Assembly (NCBI RefSeq): GCF_004745425.1
Contig: NZ_PGGK01000001.1
Coordinates: 124,001-188,000, forward strand
Length of the DNA stretch: 64,000 nucleotides
Direction: 5' to 3'
Origin: Methanolobus halotolerans
GTDB taxonomy: Archaea; Halobacteriota; Methanosarcinia; Methanosarcinales; Methanosarcinaceae
Part shown: positions 1-7,360 of the stretch, piece after piece
Numbering within the stretch: the stretch's first letter is position 1
Layout of the letters: each line of letters opens with the position of its first letter
The notes under the pieces: generated by a model
Databases searched by the model: none
Seen by the model: the letters and a program-made list of their open reading frames with translations, nothing else
What the model was told of the DNA's origin: nothing
Position numbers and translations under genes: made by a program

Positions 1-349
1 TGTCGTTGCACTCCGCACATCCCTTATAGTGGTGCAGTCCCAATGACTCAACAATCTCATGCACCATATTCGCACCGGTGGTCACCAGTACGTCTATGTA
101 GCCGTCCCTGATCAGATCAGTCACGATGCTTCTCATTCCTGCCGGTACCATGGCTCCTGCCAGCCCGAAAAAGCTTGTGGAACCTTCACTTAGCATCTCA
201 TGGTAGATGTCCACAGCATCCGCCAGCTTACCTGCCCCGAAAGCGCATCCGCTAATGGAGTTTATGAGTGAATCAACATCCATGCCGGCTGTTATCCTGG
301 CCTGGTCGATAGGGTTCTCGAGCTTTTGGCTATGTAGGTCATGTTCCAT
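1..349 (-). CDS. dys: Deoxyhypusine synthase, N-terminal part (runs off window edge)
   Basis: The minus strand encodes about 116 residues from an ATG at 349, beginning MEHDLHSQKLENPIDQ and including a GAMVPAGMRSIV stretch followed by VTTGANMVHEIVE, the NAD- and spermidine-binding region typical of deoxyhypusine synthase. The enzyme transfers the aminobutyl group of spermidine to a lysine of aIF5A in the cytoplasm, the first step of hypusine formation. A GAGG ribosome binding site lies 8 bases before the ATG and decides the start. The 3' part is outside the window, so the catalytic lysine cannot be checked. Identification is from recognised motifs; I am confident of the family. Confidence 0.88.
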   Translation of the reverse strand, partial: MEHDLHSQKLENPIDQARITAGMDVDSLINSISGCAFGAGKLADAVDIYHEMLSEGSTSFFGLAGAMVPAGMRSIVTDLIRDGYIDVLVTTGANMVHEIVESLGLHHYKGCAECND

Positions 350-702
350 TTTAAGTCCTCTTAATTTTATAGTTCCTATGGCAGGCTCATTCATTAATGT
401 TGCTCTAAGCATACTTTTGGAATGAAGAACAAAGTTTGCAGAATCAAATTGATCCCTTACTTCAGATAAACCTTCCATAACTGAATATTTACAGAATAAT
501 GGCTTGTAGAAGACCTGTCAAAACACAATCTGTAGAATAAAATAGGTATATCTGTTTGATAATCAATATACATTTTGAAATTTTGTTGACCTTAATTTTC
601 TTTCGAATTCTGAGGATTTCTACAGAGCCGACATCCATCGTATTTTTATATTATAGGGACTTCTGGTGTTCAAATATGCGTTGATAACCATAGAGAATAA
701 AC
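350..702. other. Intergenic region with divergent promoters and one repeat copy
   Basis: This AT-rich gap separates two divergent genes. It carries one copy of the MITE-like repeat (529-631) and no supported coding region. Promoters for both neighbours must lie here, but I cannot assign TATA boxes with certainty because the whole stretch is AT-rich. Confidence 0.6.
529..631 (-). repeat. MITE-like repeat, copy A (reverse orientation)
   Basis: The element starts with TCTGTAGAA at 529 and ends with TTTCTACAGAGCCGA at 617-631, so its ends are inverted copies of each other. Read on the minus strand it aligns with copies at 2853 and 4391, sharing the end GGCTCTGTAGAAAT and an internal CAAAATGTA-type segment. 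There is no coding capacity, as expected of a non-autonomous element. The parent transposon is not in the window. Confidence 0.55.
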
Positions 703-2748
703 ATGTCCCTGTCAATACCTTTACATGAGCCTGTGCTGATTTTTGCGTTGTCGATGCTTGTTTTCCTTATAGCACCTCTTCTGTTCAAGCTACTTAGACT
801 ACCGGGGATGATCGGTATAATCCTTGCCGGTGCACTAATTGGGCCCAATGCTTTGCATATACTGGAGAGAGATCAGACGATTGTGCTTCTTGGTGAAATC
901 GGTCTTGTTTACCTGATGTTCATAGCAGGACTGGAGATAAATATTAATAAATTCATTGAGAAGATAGACAGGAGTCTGGTGTTTGGTACACTATCATTTT
1001 TAATTCCGCAAGTTGCAGGTACTGCTGTGGGATATTATGTGTTGGATCTGCCTTTCATTGAAGCCTTCCTTTTTGCATCGGTGTTTGCTTCACAAACCTT
1101 GCTTGCATATCCTGTTGTCAAGAAGCTTGGCATCGTCAACAATGAGGCCATTACTGCAGCGATTGGAGCTACTTTACTTACTGACACAATGACCCTGATG
1201 GTCCTTGCTGTTGTGATTTCTTCTCTGGAGGGGAGCCTTGATTTATATTTCTGGATCGGGTTGCTTTTCGGGCTGACCGTTTTCTTTGCAGGCTCTTTGT
1301 TCATTGTTCCTCGCATTGCACGATGGTTTTTCAGTAAATTTACAGATGAGAGTTATTTTGAATTCCTTTTTGTCCTGGTTATAGCATTTATACTTGCATA
1401 TCTTGCAGAAGTTGCAGGAATTGAACCTATTATTGGGTCTTTTCTGGCTGGTCTTTTGCTTAACCGTCTAATTCCAAATACCAGTCCACTCATGAACAGA
1501 ATAGAATTTGCTGGAAATGCATTGTTCATACCTTTTTTCCTTTTTTCAGTAGGAATGCTTACAAATATCCATTCTTTCTTTGAAGGAGGAAACCAACTCA
1601 TTGTGGCACTCTGGATGATAGGCGCCATGTTCGCTGGCAAGTTTGGAGCTGCATGGCTTGCAGGGAAAATGTACCGCTATAACAAGGATCAGATTATGAG
1701 CATGTTCGGTTTGTCTATTGGCCATGCTGCAGCAGCACTTGCAATTGTACTTGTCGGTTTTGAAGCCGGTCTTTTCAACGAGGGTCTGGTAAACGCCGTA
1801 GTGATAATGATACTTGTTGTCGGGGTAGTAAGTCCTCAAATTGTTGAAATATATGGTAATAGGATTTCCCTTGCAGAGAGTGTCACATGCCATCCTCAGG
1901 AAGTAGACTCCCGTATACTAGTTACTTTTTCGACGCAATCCACTTACAAGCAATTCTTAATGGACCTGGCCCTGATGATTCGGGAGAAAAGATCAAGTGA
2001 ACCGTTACATGTACTTTCTTTTGTAAAATATAGTGGTGAGGATTCTGAAAAAAAGGTTGTTGAAGCTGAGAAAATGCTTTTGCAAACCGTTAGTTATGCT
2101 GCATGCGCTGAAGTTCCTGTTAACACTCATGTGCGTCTTGGCTATAACGTAGCTTCCGGTATAATGGGAGCGGTTCTTGAGAACAGGATATCAACAGTCG
2201 TGATGGGCTGGGATGGTGTCCATTCTCCAAAGGAAAGTATTATTGGTTCTGTCACTGACCAACTACTAAGAGGAACTAAGAAACTTGTGCTTGTTTCAAT
2301 GATAAGAAATCCTTTGTGTAATACGCAGGGAATAACTCTTATAATCCCTCACGGCATGGCTCATAACTCGGGTTTTTGTTCCGTAGTGGATTCAATAAAA
2401 AGGATAGCTGAACATACATCAGCACCAGTGAAGGCTATAGTGGTGGACGATGACCCCGAAAAATATAAAGGATTTTTAGATAAGTCAGGTTCTGATATTT
2501 CCATCACATTTGAAAGTATGGAAGGATGGGACGCTCTTATACAGTCTCTGGATGCAAGAGGTGGATGTCAAAATGAGCTTAGAATAATTGCAAGCACTCG
2601 TCGGGATACTCCTGGGTGGCATTCGATATTACAAGTGCTACCAAAACGTATTACTACATTTTTTAAAGGTAATCTTATAATAGCCTATCCACCATCCGAA
2701 GAAAGATTTGATGATAAAGCAGATCATAATATTTTCCTCCTTCGATAA
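703..2748 (+). CDS. CPA2-family cation:proton antiporter with C-terminal universal-stress-like domains
   Basis: The 681-residue product starts with about 12 hydrophobic segments (residues 1-385) typical of Na+/H+ or K+/H+ exchangers of the CPA2 (KefB/NapA) family, with glycine-rich repeats such as [20 protein letters not shown] and a GATLLTDT motif in the core. The cytoplasmic part (about 395-681) looks like two diverged universal-stress-protein folds rather than the RCK/TrkA-N domain of Kef proteins. It probably exchanges Na+ or K+ for protons across the cytoplasmic membrane for pH or salt homeostasis. The exchanged ion cannot be read from sequence. It is a single gene with its own upstream region. 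Confidence 0.8.
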   Translation: MSLSIPLHEPVLIFALSMLVFLIAPLLFKLLRLPGMIGIILAGALIGPNALHILERDQTIVLLGEIGLVYLMFIAGLEININKFIEKIDRSLVFGTLSFLIPQVAGTAVGYYVLDLPFIEAFLFASVFASQTLLAYPVVKKLGIVNNEAITAAIGATLLTDTMTLMVLAVVISSLEGSLDLYFWIGLLFGLTVFFAGSLFIVPRIARWFFSKFTDESYFEFLFVLVIAFILAYLAEVAGIEPIIGSFLAGLLLNRLIPNTSPLMNRIEFAGNALFIPFFLFSVGMLTNIHSFFEGGNQLIVALWMIGAMFAGKFGAAWLAGKMYRYNKDQIMSMFGLSIGHAAAALAIVLVGFEAGLFNEGLVNAVVIMILVVGVVSPQIVEIYGNRISLAESVTCHPQEVDSRILVTFSTQSTYKQFLMDLALMIREKRSSEPLHVLSFVKYSGEDSEKKVVEAEKMLLQTVSYAACAEVPVNTHVRLGYNVASGIMGAVLENRISTVVMGWDGVHSPKESIIGSVTDQLLRGTKKLVLVSMIRNPLCNTQGITLIIPHGMAHNSGFCSVVDSIKRIAEHTSAPVKAIVVDDDPEKYKGFLDKSGSDISITFESMEGWDALIQSLDARGGCQNELRIIASTRRDTPGWHSILQVLPKRITTFFKGNLIIAYPPSEERFDDKADHNIFLLR

Positions 2749-2852
2749 ATACCACGTAAGGCAGGAGAATATAACTGGTAAACTATCCTTAAAAAGATTT
2801 GAGGTGCGTCTACTTGCCAAGAAATTCGGTCTACACAATTAATGAAGAAGAA

Positions 2853-2986
2853 GCTCTATAGAAATTCTCGATATTCTAACAAATATTAAAGTTAGCAACA
2901 ATTCAAAATGTACGGCTAGATATTGAACAAATGTGCCATTTTAGTCTTATTGATGTTGATTTAGGTAGGTTTTCTACAGAGCCGAA
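2853..2986 (+). repeat. MITE-like repeat, copy B
   Basis: The ends GCTCTATAGAAA (2853-2864) and TTTCTACAGAGC (2971-2982) are inverted repeats matching at 11 of 12 positions. The interior, around CAACAATTCAAAATGTA, aligns with copy D and with the reverse complement of copy A. This is the best preserved copy. No open reading frame is present. Confidence 0.6.
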
Positions 2987-3052
2987 GAAAGTATTAATAA
3001 TGTTTCATGTTTCTCTTCAATAAGGTAAAGTCAATTTGAGTACTTCTCTGAT

Positions 3053-3067
3053 TTCGGCTCTGTAGAA
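3053..3067 (+). repeat. Isolated end of the MITE-like repeat (copy C)
   Basis: TTCGGCTCTGTAGAA is the exact reverse complement of the right end of copy B (2972-2986), giving a perfect 15-base inverted pair 66 bases apart. Sequence to the right diverges from the other copies, so this may be a truncated copy or an end shared with copy B. Confidence 0.5.
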
Positions 3068-3172
3068 TACTACTTTACATTTTATTTTGGTACGGCTTCG
3101 TGAAAAACTATCACAATGTAAAAAATAAAACGGAACAGGAGGTCTGGCAGTTTTAGCTAGGTACTAGTTCAC

Positions 3173-4191
3173 TCAACCCTGATCACTAATCCTCTCAATA
3201 GTCTTCCGAGGATATCCGATCCGGTAATGATTTTTTTTAACCGGATCATCCTTGTTCCAGTAGAGTATCAGGTCCTCGTCAATAACATCATCCTCCAGGT
3301 CCCTCGGGTAGGCCTTAAGGCGGTTTATGACACTGCCTATCTTCTCATTAGGATTTGAGACTACAATTGGATGGTGGCAGTACCTGTAAGGGTCGAAGCC
3401 TGTGTCGACCTTCAGGGCACCCCGCAGGAAGCCGTCCGCATCAATGGCTATTTTTGGTTCATCCCTTTGATTTAAGACTATTGTCCACTTCTTACCTGAA
3501 GAGGCTATCTTTCTGAGCAGTGGGTCCCCCGGATTCTATCTATCTTCGGGAATATGGGGCGGTTGTTCTCAAACGGAAGTTGTATTATACTCTGGGGGTG
3601 TATTACTGATCCTTCTTCCTTGATAGGAAGATCGTCTATGGAAAGAAAGTTCAGAGCACCTATACCCTCGCATTTCCCAATGTCTGATTGACAGCTGTTA
3701 ATGTGTTTTATTATCATTGTACGAAAGGCCCTTTCTTTGAAATATTCCACCTCTTCCTTTCCAAGTATTCTATCAAGGACGATACTGGATGGTTTGGCTA
3801 CTGGATAGAGAATTATCCCGTAGAACCTTACCAGAGGTGAAAGACGTGCTCCCATTTTCAGAGCATTGCGGGAGAAATATGCCTGGGGCAGTAGTTCTCC
3901 GAATGTGGCTATGCCTGCCGTGGAAAAGGCAAAGGCTGCAACCCCTGTCATTATGGTGTCTGTGAGTAGTGCCAGTAGAGTATTTATCGCTACGTTCCCC
4001 CACAGCAAAGTGGAAAGTAGGTAATGTGAATTCTTGCGAAGGCCTATAAGCTTTATTGCATAGGGGTTTTTCAATTCTGCTTCTATCTCAAGTCTTAAGG
4101 GGCTCAAACCAAAAAGGCCGATTGTCAAACCTGAGAAAATAGCAGACTGTACAAGACACAGAAAAATGAAGATCCATGTAATTTCTATCAT
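3173..4191 (-). pseudogene. DUF21/CNNM-type membrane protein, interrupted by a one-base frameshift
   Basis: From ATG at 4191 the first frame gives 228 residues with four hydrophobic segments (about 3-25, 50-75, 80-100, 115-135) of the DUF21 (CNNM/CorC-type transporter) membrane domain, then ends at 3505. Reading shifts at a run of five G (about 3527-3531, seen as C on the plus strand). Adding one G joins it to a second open stretch (DPLLRKIASSGKKWTIVLNQ onward) that stays open for about 115 codons to TGA at 3173-3175. The restored product is about 339 residues with a CBS-like C-terminal half. Either the gene is decayed, the homopolymer is phase variable, or it is a sequencing error. CNNM-like proteins are linked to magnesium or divalent cation transport; the substrate here is unknown. 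Confidence 0.75.
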
Positions 4192-4390
4192 AAAGTTTCA
4201 CTGGATTTATAAAGGAAATTTTGCATTAACAAGTAATCTATTGTAGCTCCAAATTAGAAACGACTTTGTATTCATTTGCTCCAAAGAGTTTCTTCTACAC
4301 TCTTCATATGTATGCACCAATCGATATTAATTCTTTTGCATATGTTTGTTTATCGATTACTTATAAGTAAAAAGTAAATCCTATTTTTTG

Positions 4391-4513
4391 GGTCTGTAGA
4401 AATACTGGATACTTGGAGAAAATAATAAATTAACAATAATTTAGAATGTACCAGGGGCAATTGAGTAAATTTAACTTTTATTCTATCTATTCTGATCGAT
4501 TTTCTAATGGACC
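4391..4513 (+). repeat. MITE-like repeat, copy D (diverged)
   Basis: The left end GGTCTGTAGAAATACT matches the family end. The right end TTTCTAATGGACC (4501-4513) is a diverged inverted copy. The interior AATAATTTAGAATGTACC segment aligns with copy B at the same distance from the left end. No coding capacity. Confidence 0.5.
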
Positions 4514-4563
4514 AAAAATAAATAAGAAGCATAAACCTTGTCCAGCTTGGATGGTAAGCTCTT

Positions 4564-4690
4564 CTATTCAGATACTAATACTTCAATTGCACGTAGGCGT
4601 TTAATGCGTTCTTCAGTAACAGGATGAGCCCGGAATAAATTCATAATAGAACTTCTCTTCAATGGGTTCACTATGAACATATGTGCTGTA
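4564..4690 (-). pseudogene. Remnant of HtpX-type (M48) zinc protease, C-terminal end only
   Basis: Read on the minus strand, [10 protein letters not shown] is followed by [21 protein letters not shown] and a TAG stop at 4564-4566. This matches the conserved C-terminal tail of HtpX membrane metalloproteases (the AHLFIVNPL ... FSTHPPTEERI pattern). Upstream the frame is lost, and neither the HExxH zinc site nor membrane segments can be found. HtpX degrades misfolded membrane proteins in the family. This fragment cannot be functional and is a relic. Confidence 0.7.
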
Positions 4691-4798
4691 CCCTCTCTTT
4701 TACGCGTGCATCTCCTATTCTTTCGACATAATGTGCTAATCCATACTCCAATTTTAAAGAGAGAACATATTTTTATAATTAAATTGCGTGGTTATATC

Positions 4799-4871
4799 AG
4801 AGGTGTGTGATTGCCAATATTTTTCGTACCACCCCACCACCCAAATCCGTTAGTGCAAGTCGCACACCTCT
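4799..4871. repeat. Short element with imperfect inverted ends
   Basis: AGAGGTGTGTGATTGC (4799-4814) and GCAAGTCGCACACCTCT (4855-4871) are inverted copies with one mismatch and one indel, enclosing a 40-base C-rich loop. The ends resemble transposon termini, so this could be a miniature element or an excision scar. It is unrelated in sequence to the 529/2853/4391 family. Confidence 0.4.
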
Positions 4872-5029
4872 TTGATTGATTGCTTATCTCATATTGCAGT
4901 AACTTCTATCAATTTATTATTTGTTAAAAAAGAGACATTAACTTTTAGAAGTCCAGTTTAATAATGTAAAAATGGCACTTGTTTTACAGAGCTTAATGAA
5001 CGGGCAGTTTTCAGTCATGTAGCAGCCCA

Positions 5030-5092
5030 GAATTCCGGAAACGGATGATTAAAATATGACTCACAATCCCGGAACTCTGGCTTTTTTTAGGC
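5030..5092 (+). terminator. Large hairpin followed by T-run (terminator-like)
   Basis: CCAGAATTCCGG and CCGGAACTCTGG form a 12-base stem with one mismatch, separated by about 30 bases, and the plus strand continues with CTTTTTTTA. The layout is terminator-like for plus-strand transcripts, but no intact plus-strand gene precedes it. It may instead be left from a lost gene, or act for readthrough from the decayed zone. Confidence 0.3.
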
Positions 5093-5113
5093 TGGCTAAA
5101 CTACAATAGGTAG

Positions 5114-5737
5114 TTATAAGCCTTCATCTATGGGAAACTCTTCCTCATCCACAATAGATTCTTCAACACCTTCTGTTGCGACTTCACCTTTTTCAACGGA
5201 CACCACAGTTATATCAAAGACAATCGTTTCATTTGCAAACGGTGAATTAGCATCCAGTACTATATGAGTATCATTGACATCCGTAACTGTGATTACTCCC
5301 ATCTGGGACATCAACTGTTCTCCAGGCTGAGGTACCTCGGTTGTGTTGGTGGCATTCTGGTATTCCTGGATGGGTATCTCTTGTACCAGCTCTTCTCTGT
5401 ATGGGCCAAAAGCCTGTTCAGGTGGCAGTGTAAGTTCTTTCTGTTCTCCTTCGCTCATACCAACAACACCTTCATCAATTCCCATAATGGTCTGCTCAGA
5501 CCCTACTTCGAACACCAGTGGTTCCGCAGTCTGCATAATATCGTTATTTTCAGCGACGGTTTCATTGGACGTCTCAATAACTGTGCCGTTTTCGGTCATT
5601 AAAGTGTAATCCAGCGTTACAGTATCCCCTTGTTCTACTGATGCTGTCTGTGCTGTGATATCATCGGTATCCACGCATCCGCTGAGAAGCAGGGCACTTC
5701 CCAGTATAAGCATCATTATAATTTTTCCAGATCTCAT
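5114..5737 (-). CDS. FKBP-type peptidyl-prolyl isomerase, predicted lipoprotein
   Basis: The product from ATG at 5737 is 207 residues. It opens with MRSGKIIMMLILGSALLLSG followed by Cys, a classic lipoprotein signal, then a SlyD-like FKBP fold: DTVTLDYTLMTENGTVIETS, GSEQTIMGIDEGVVGMSEGE and LPPEQAFGPY. Such proteins catalyse cis-trans isomerisation of prolyl bonds. The signal puts this one outside the membrane, where it may help fold exported proteins. The acidic tail (EEEFPIDEGL) is typical of methanogen surface proteins. A longer frame extends to 5926, but that extension is Lys/Phe-rich and unlike the family, so I use 5737. It is a single gene. Confidence 0.82.
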   Translation of the reverse strand: MRSGKIIMMLILGSALLLSGCVDTDDITAQTASVEQGDTVTLDYTLMTENGTVIETSNETVAENNDIMQTAEPLVFEVGSEQTIMGIDEGVVGMSEGEQKELTLPPEQAFGPYREELVQEIPIQEYQNATNTTEVPQPGEQLMSQMGVITVTDVNDTHIVLDANSPFANETIVFDITVVSVEKGEVATEGVEESIVDEEEFPIDEGL

Positions 5738-6081
5738 CAGTTCTTCTGAGGGGATGACTATTAATAGTTTTTTTGGTTTGAAATAAGCATTGTTAACCAA
5801 GTATAGTAAGTTCTTTATATTTTGTACTTTTTCAAAAAAAGGATAGATTATTTTGTCGAATATGGGATATCTGGAAAACCTGTTTTCTGTTTTATTTATT
5901 GCGTAATAGCTTAAAAAAGATATCATTCCAGAGTGCCAGTTTCAATCGAAAGGGAAACCATGCATCCACTAGTACACAACCCTGGCAGGTATGCTGAAGT
6001 TGTGTATGTAATTCAAATAAGTATCTCTACAGAGTCGAATTAACTGCAAAATTTAAATAATGCATTAAGACCATAATTCTC
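5738..6081. other. Intergenic region with promoter signals and a repeat end
   Basis: The gap between two divergent genes contains an 8-base perfect inverted repeat, TACACAAC (5973-5980) and GTTGTGTA (5999-6006), and a repeat-family end at 6025. The plus strand ATTTAAATAATGC just before 6082 may serve the small membrane protein gene. No protein or RNA gene is supported here. Confidence 0.5.
6025..6039 (-). repeat. Isolated end of the MITE-like repeat (copy E)
   Basis: CTCTACAGAGTCGAA differs by one base inside the core from the TCTACAGAGCCGAA end of copies A and B. Read on the minus strand it continues AGATACTTATTTGAATTACATAC, which only loosely follows the family. It lies about 45 bases before the start of the gene at 6082. 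Confidence 0.4.
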
Positions 6082-6498
6082 ATGATGAGTTCCATTATAG
6101 ACAAAGTTGTTCCAAAACAGAGGAAGATGTCTACCAAACTCGGCGGCATGCTTATTATAGTTGGGGAGACCATGTTCCTGTTCTCCATACTTAACTTCCT
6201 TATGATCACCAGGCTGCAGTATTACAGTTCAGGGGACTCTTTCATCCGGACAGTGTTTCCACATTATATTCTGTTCCTCCTGGGATTGTCGGCAGTTGCA
6301 TTCATTGGAATGTGGCTTGCATACGTCTATGTTTTCCCCAGTAAGCAGAAGTTCTCTCAGGAGCAGGCCATTAAAGATGGTCGCAGTCCTATGTACAGTA
6401 CAATACTGGAGATACAAAAGGAACTGATTGAAATGAGGTCCACAATCAACTCACTTTCAGAAAAGATTGATATAATGGCTGAGGATAAGAACAAATGA
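6082..6498 (+). CDS. Small membrane protein with C-terminal coiled coil, function unknown
   Basis: The 138-residue product has two strong hydrophobic segments (about 20-42 and 60-85), a charged linker and a C-terminal amphipathic segment (LEIQKELIEMRSTINSLSEK) likely to form a coiled coil. I do not recognise the family. It ends 16 bases before the phosphoesterase gene and probably shares its transcript with that gene and the Lhr helicase, which suggests, but does not show, a link to nucleic acid processing at the membrane. Adjacent ATG codons at 6082 and 6085 are both possible starts. Confidence 0.65.
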   Translation: MMSSIIDKVVPKQRKMSTKLGGMLIIVGETMFLFSILNFLMITRLQYYSSGDSFIRTVFPHYILFLLGLSAVAFIGMWLAYVYVFPSKQKFSQEQAIKDGRSPMYSTILEIQKELIEMRSTINSLSEKIDIMAEDKNK

Positions 6499-6514
6499 TC
6501 CGTTTTTGAAAGAA

Positions 6515-7360
6515 ATGACAATAGAACTAAGGCCCATAATCGATGAACCTGCCCTGGTGGTGGAGAATGAGACAAAGACACTTGTCATCGCAGACATCCA
6601 CCTCGGGATAGAGTGGGACCTGTACAGGAGTGGCATCTCTATACCAAGTCGTATGCAGTACGGACTTGACCGCGTGCTGAGGCATATAAAGCAGGAATCT
6701 CCCGGGAGGATAATCCTGCTTGGGGACTTAAAGCATAACATCCCCCGGATATCCTGGCAGGAGAGGGATGAGATTCCATATTTCCTTGAGTCACTGGCCG
6801 AATATGCGGAAATAGATATCTTCCCGGGTAACCACGACGGAGGTATCGAGTGTCTGGTCCCAAAAAGAGCGGATATAAGGGTACATCCGGTCAGAGGGTC
6901 GATAATAGATGGTGTCGGATATTTCCATGGTCATACCTGGCCGGACCCGGGACTGCTTTCTGCAGAGTACATAATCACCGCACACAATCATCCCACTATA
7001 CGTCTGACCGATTCCCTGGGATATGTTGTTACAGAGCAAAGCTGGATACGGACACGACTCAAACCGGATGTACTCCGGGGGCATTTCAGGAATCTGGACC
7101 TTCAGGCCGGCAAAGTTAAATGGAAAGGTCCTGAGCTTATTATAGTCCCATCTTTCAATGAGCTCTGTGGGGGAATTGCATTCAATGAGATCCTTCATGA
7201 TGGCCTGCTTGGTCCGATGTTCTCTTCCGGGGCTGTGGACATCGATGATGCACAAGTCTACCTGCTGGACGGGACATCACTAGGTGCTCTGAAGCATATT
7301 CGCAGGATGGAAGAGAGCAGATTCCGTGTAAAGCGCAAGAGGAAAGGTGTAAATAAATGA
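6515..7360 (+). CDS. Calcineurin-like metallophosphoesterase (archaeal SbcD-related family)
   Basis: The roughly 281-residue product shows the metallophosphoesterase motifs in order: ADIHLG (about 25-30), GDLKH (about 69), GNHDGG (about 107), and GHTWP with AHNHP (about 135-153), which bind two metal ions. It belongs to the archaeal family related to SbcD/Mre11 nucleases and MJ0037; the substrate is not established. I chose ATG at 6515; a TTG three codons upstream (6506) is also open. The 3' end overlaps the helicase gene start (ATGA, 7357-7360), so the two are translationally coupled and probably act together on nucleic acids. Confidence 0.82.
   Translation: MTIELRPIIDEPALVVENETKTLVIADIHLGIEWDLYRSGISIPSRMQYGLDRVLRHIKQESPGRIILLGDLKHNIPRISWQERDEIPYFLESLAEYAEIDIFPGNHDGGIECLVPKRADIRVHPVRGSIIDGVGYFHGHTWPDPGLLSAEYIITAHNHPTIRLTDSLGYVVTEQSWIRTRLKPDVLRGHFRNLDLQAGKVKWKGPELIIVPSFNELCGGIAFNEILHDGLLGPMFSSGAVDIDDAQVYLLDGTSLGALKHIRRMEESRFRVKRKRKGVNK

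Larger units (their letters stand above)
2749..3172. other. Intergenic decayed stretch with repeat copies
   Basis: This AT-rich gap lies between the antiporter and the 3' end of the frameshifted DUF21 gene. It holds repeat copy B (2853-2986) and an isolated repeat end (3053-3067). Short open stretches near 2790-2860 do not resemble a protein I recognise. No promoter is needed here for the convergent neighbours. Confidence 0.55.
4192..5113. other. Decayed intergenic region with gene remnant, repeats and hairpins
   Basis: About 920 bases without an intact gene. It contains repeat copy D (4391-4513), the 3' remnant of an htpX-type protease gene (about 4564-4690), a near-palindromic element (4799-4871) and a large hairpin followed by a T-run (5030-5092). 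The combination of remnants and repeats marks it as a zone of past rearrangement. Confidence 0.65.

Noticed and set aside
4290-4390. Possible gene in the AT-rich stretch after the DUF21 gene (60-codon minus frame at 4350-4532)
   Set aside because: It overlaps repeat copy D, is dominated by hydrophobic AT-rich codons and has no start signal.
5738-5926. 63-residue N-terminal extension of the FKBP protein
   Set aside because: It would bury the lipoprotein signal in the middle of the protein; the internal ATG 5737 gives a classic signal peptide and Cys.
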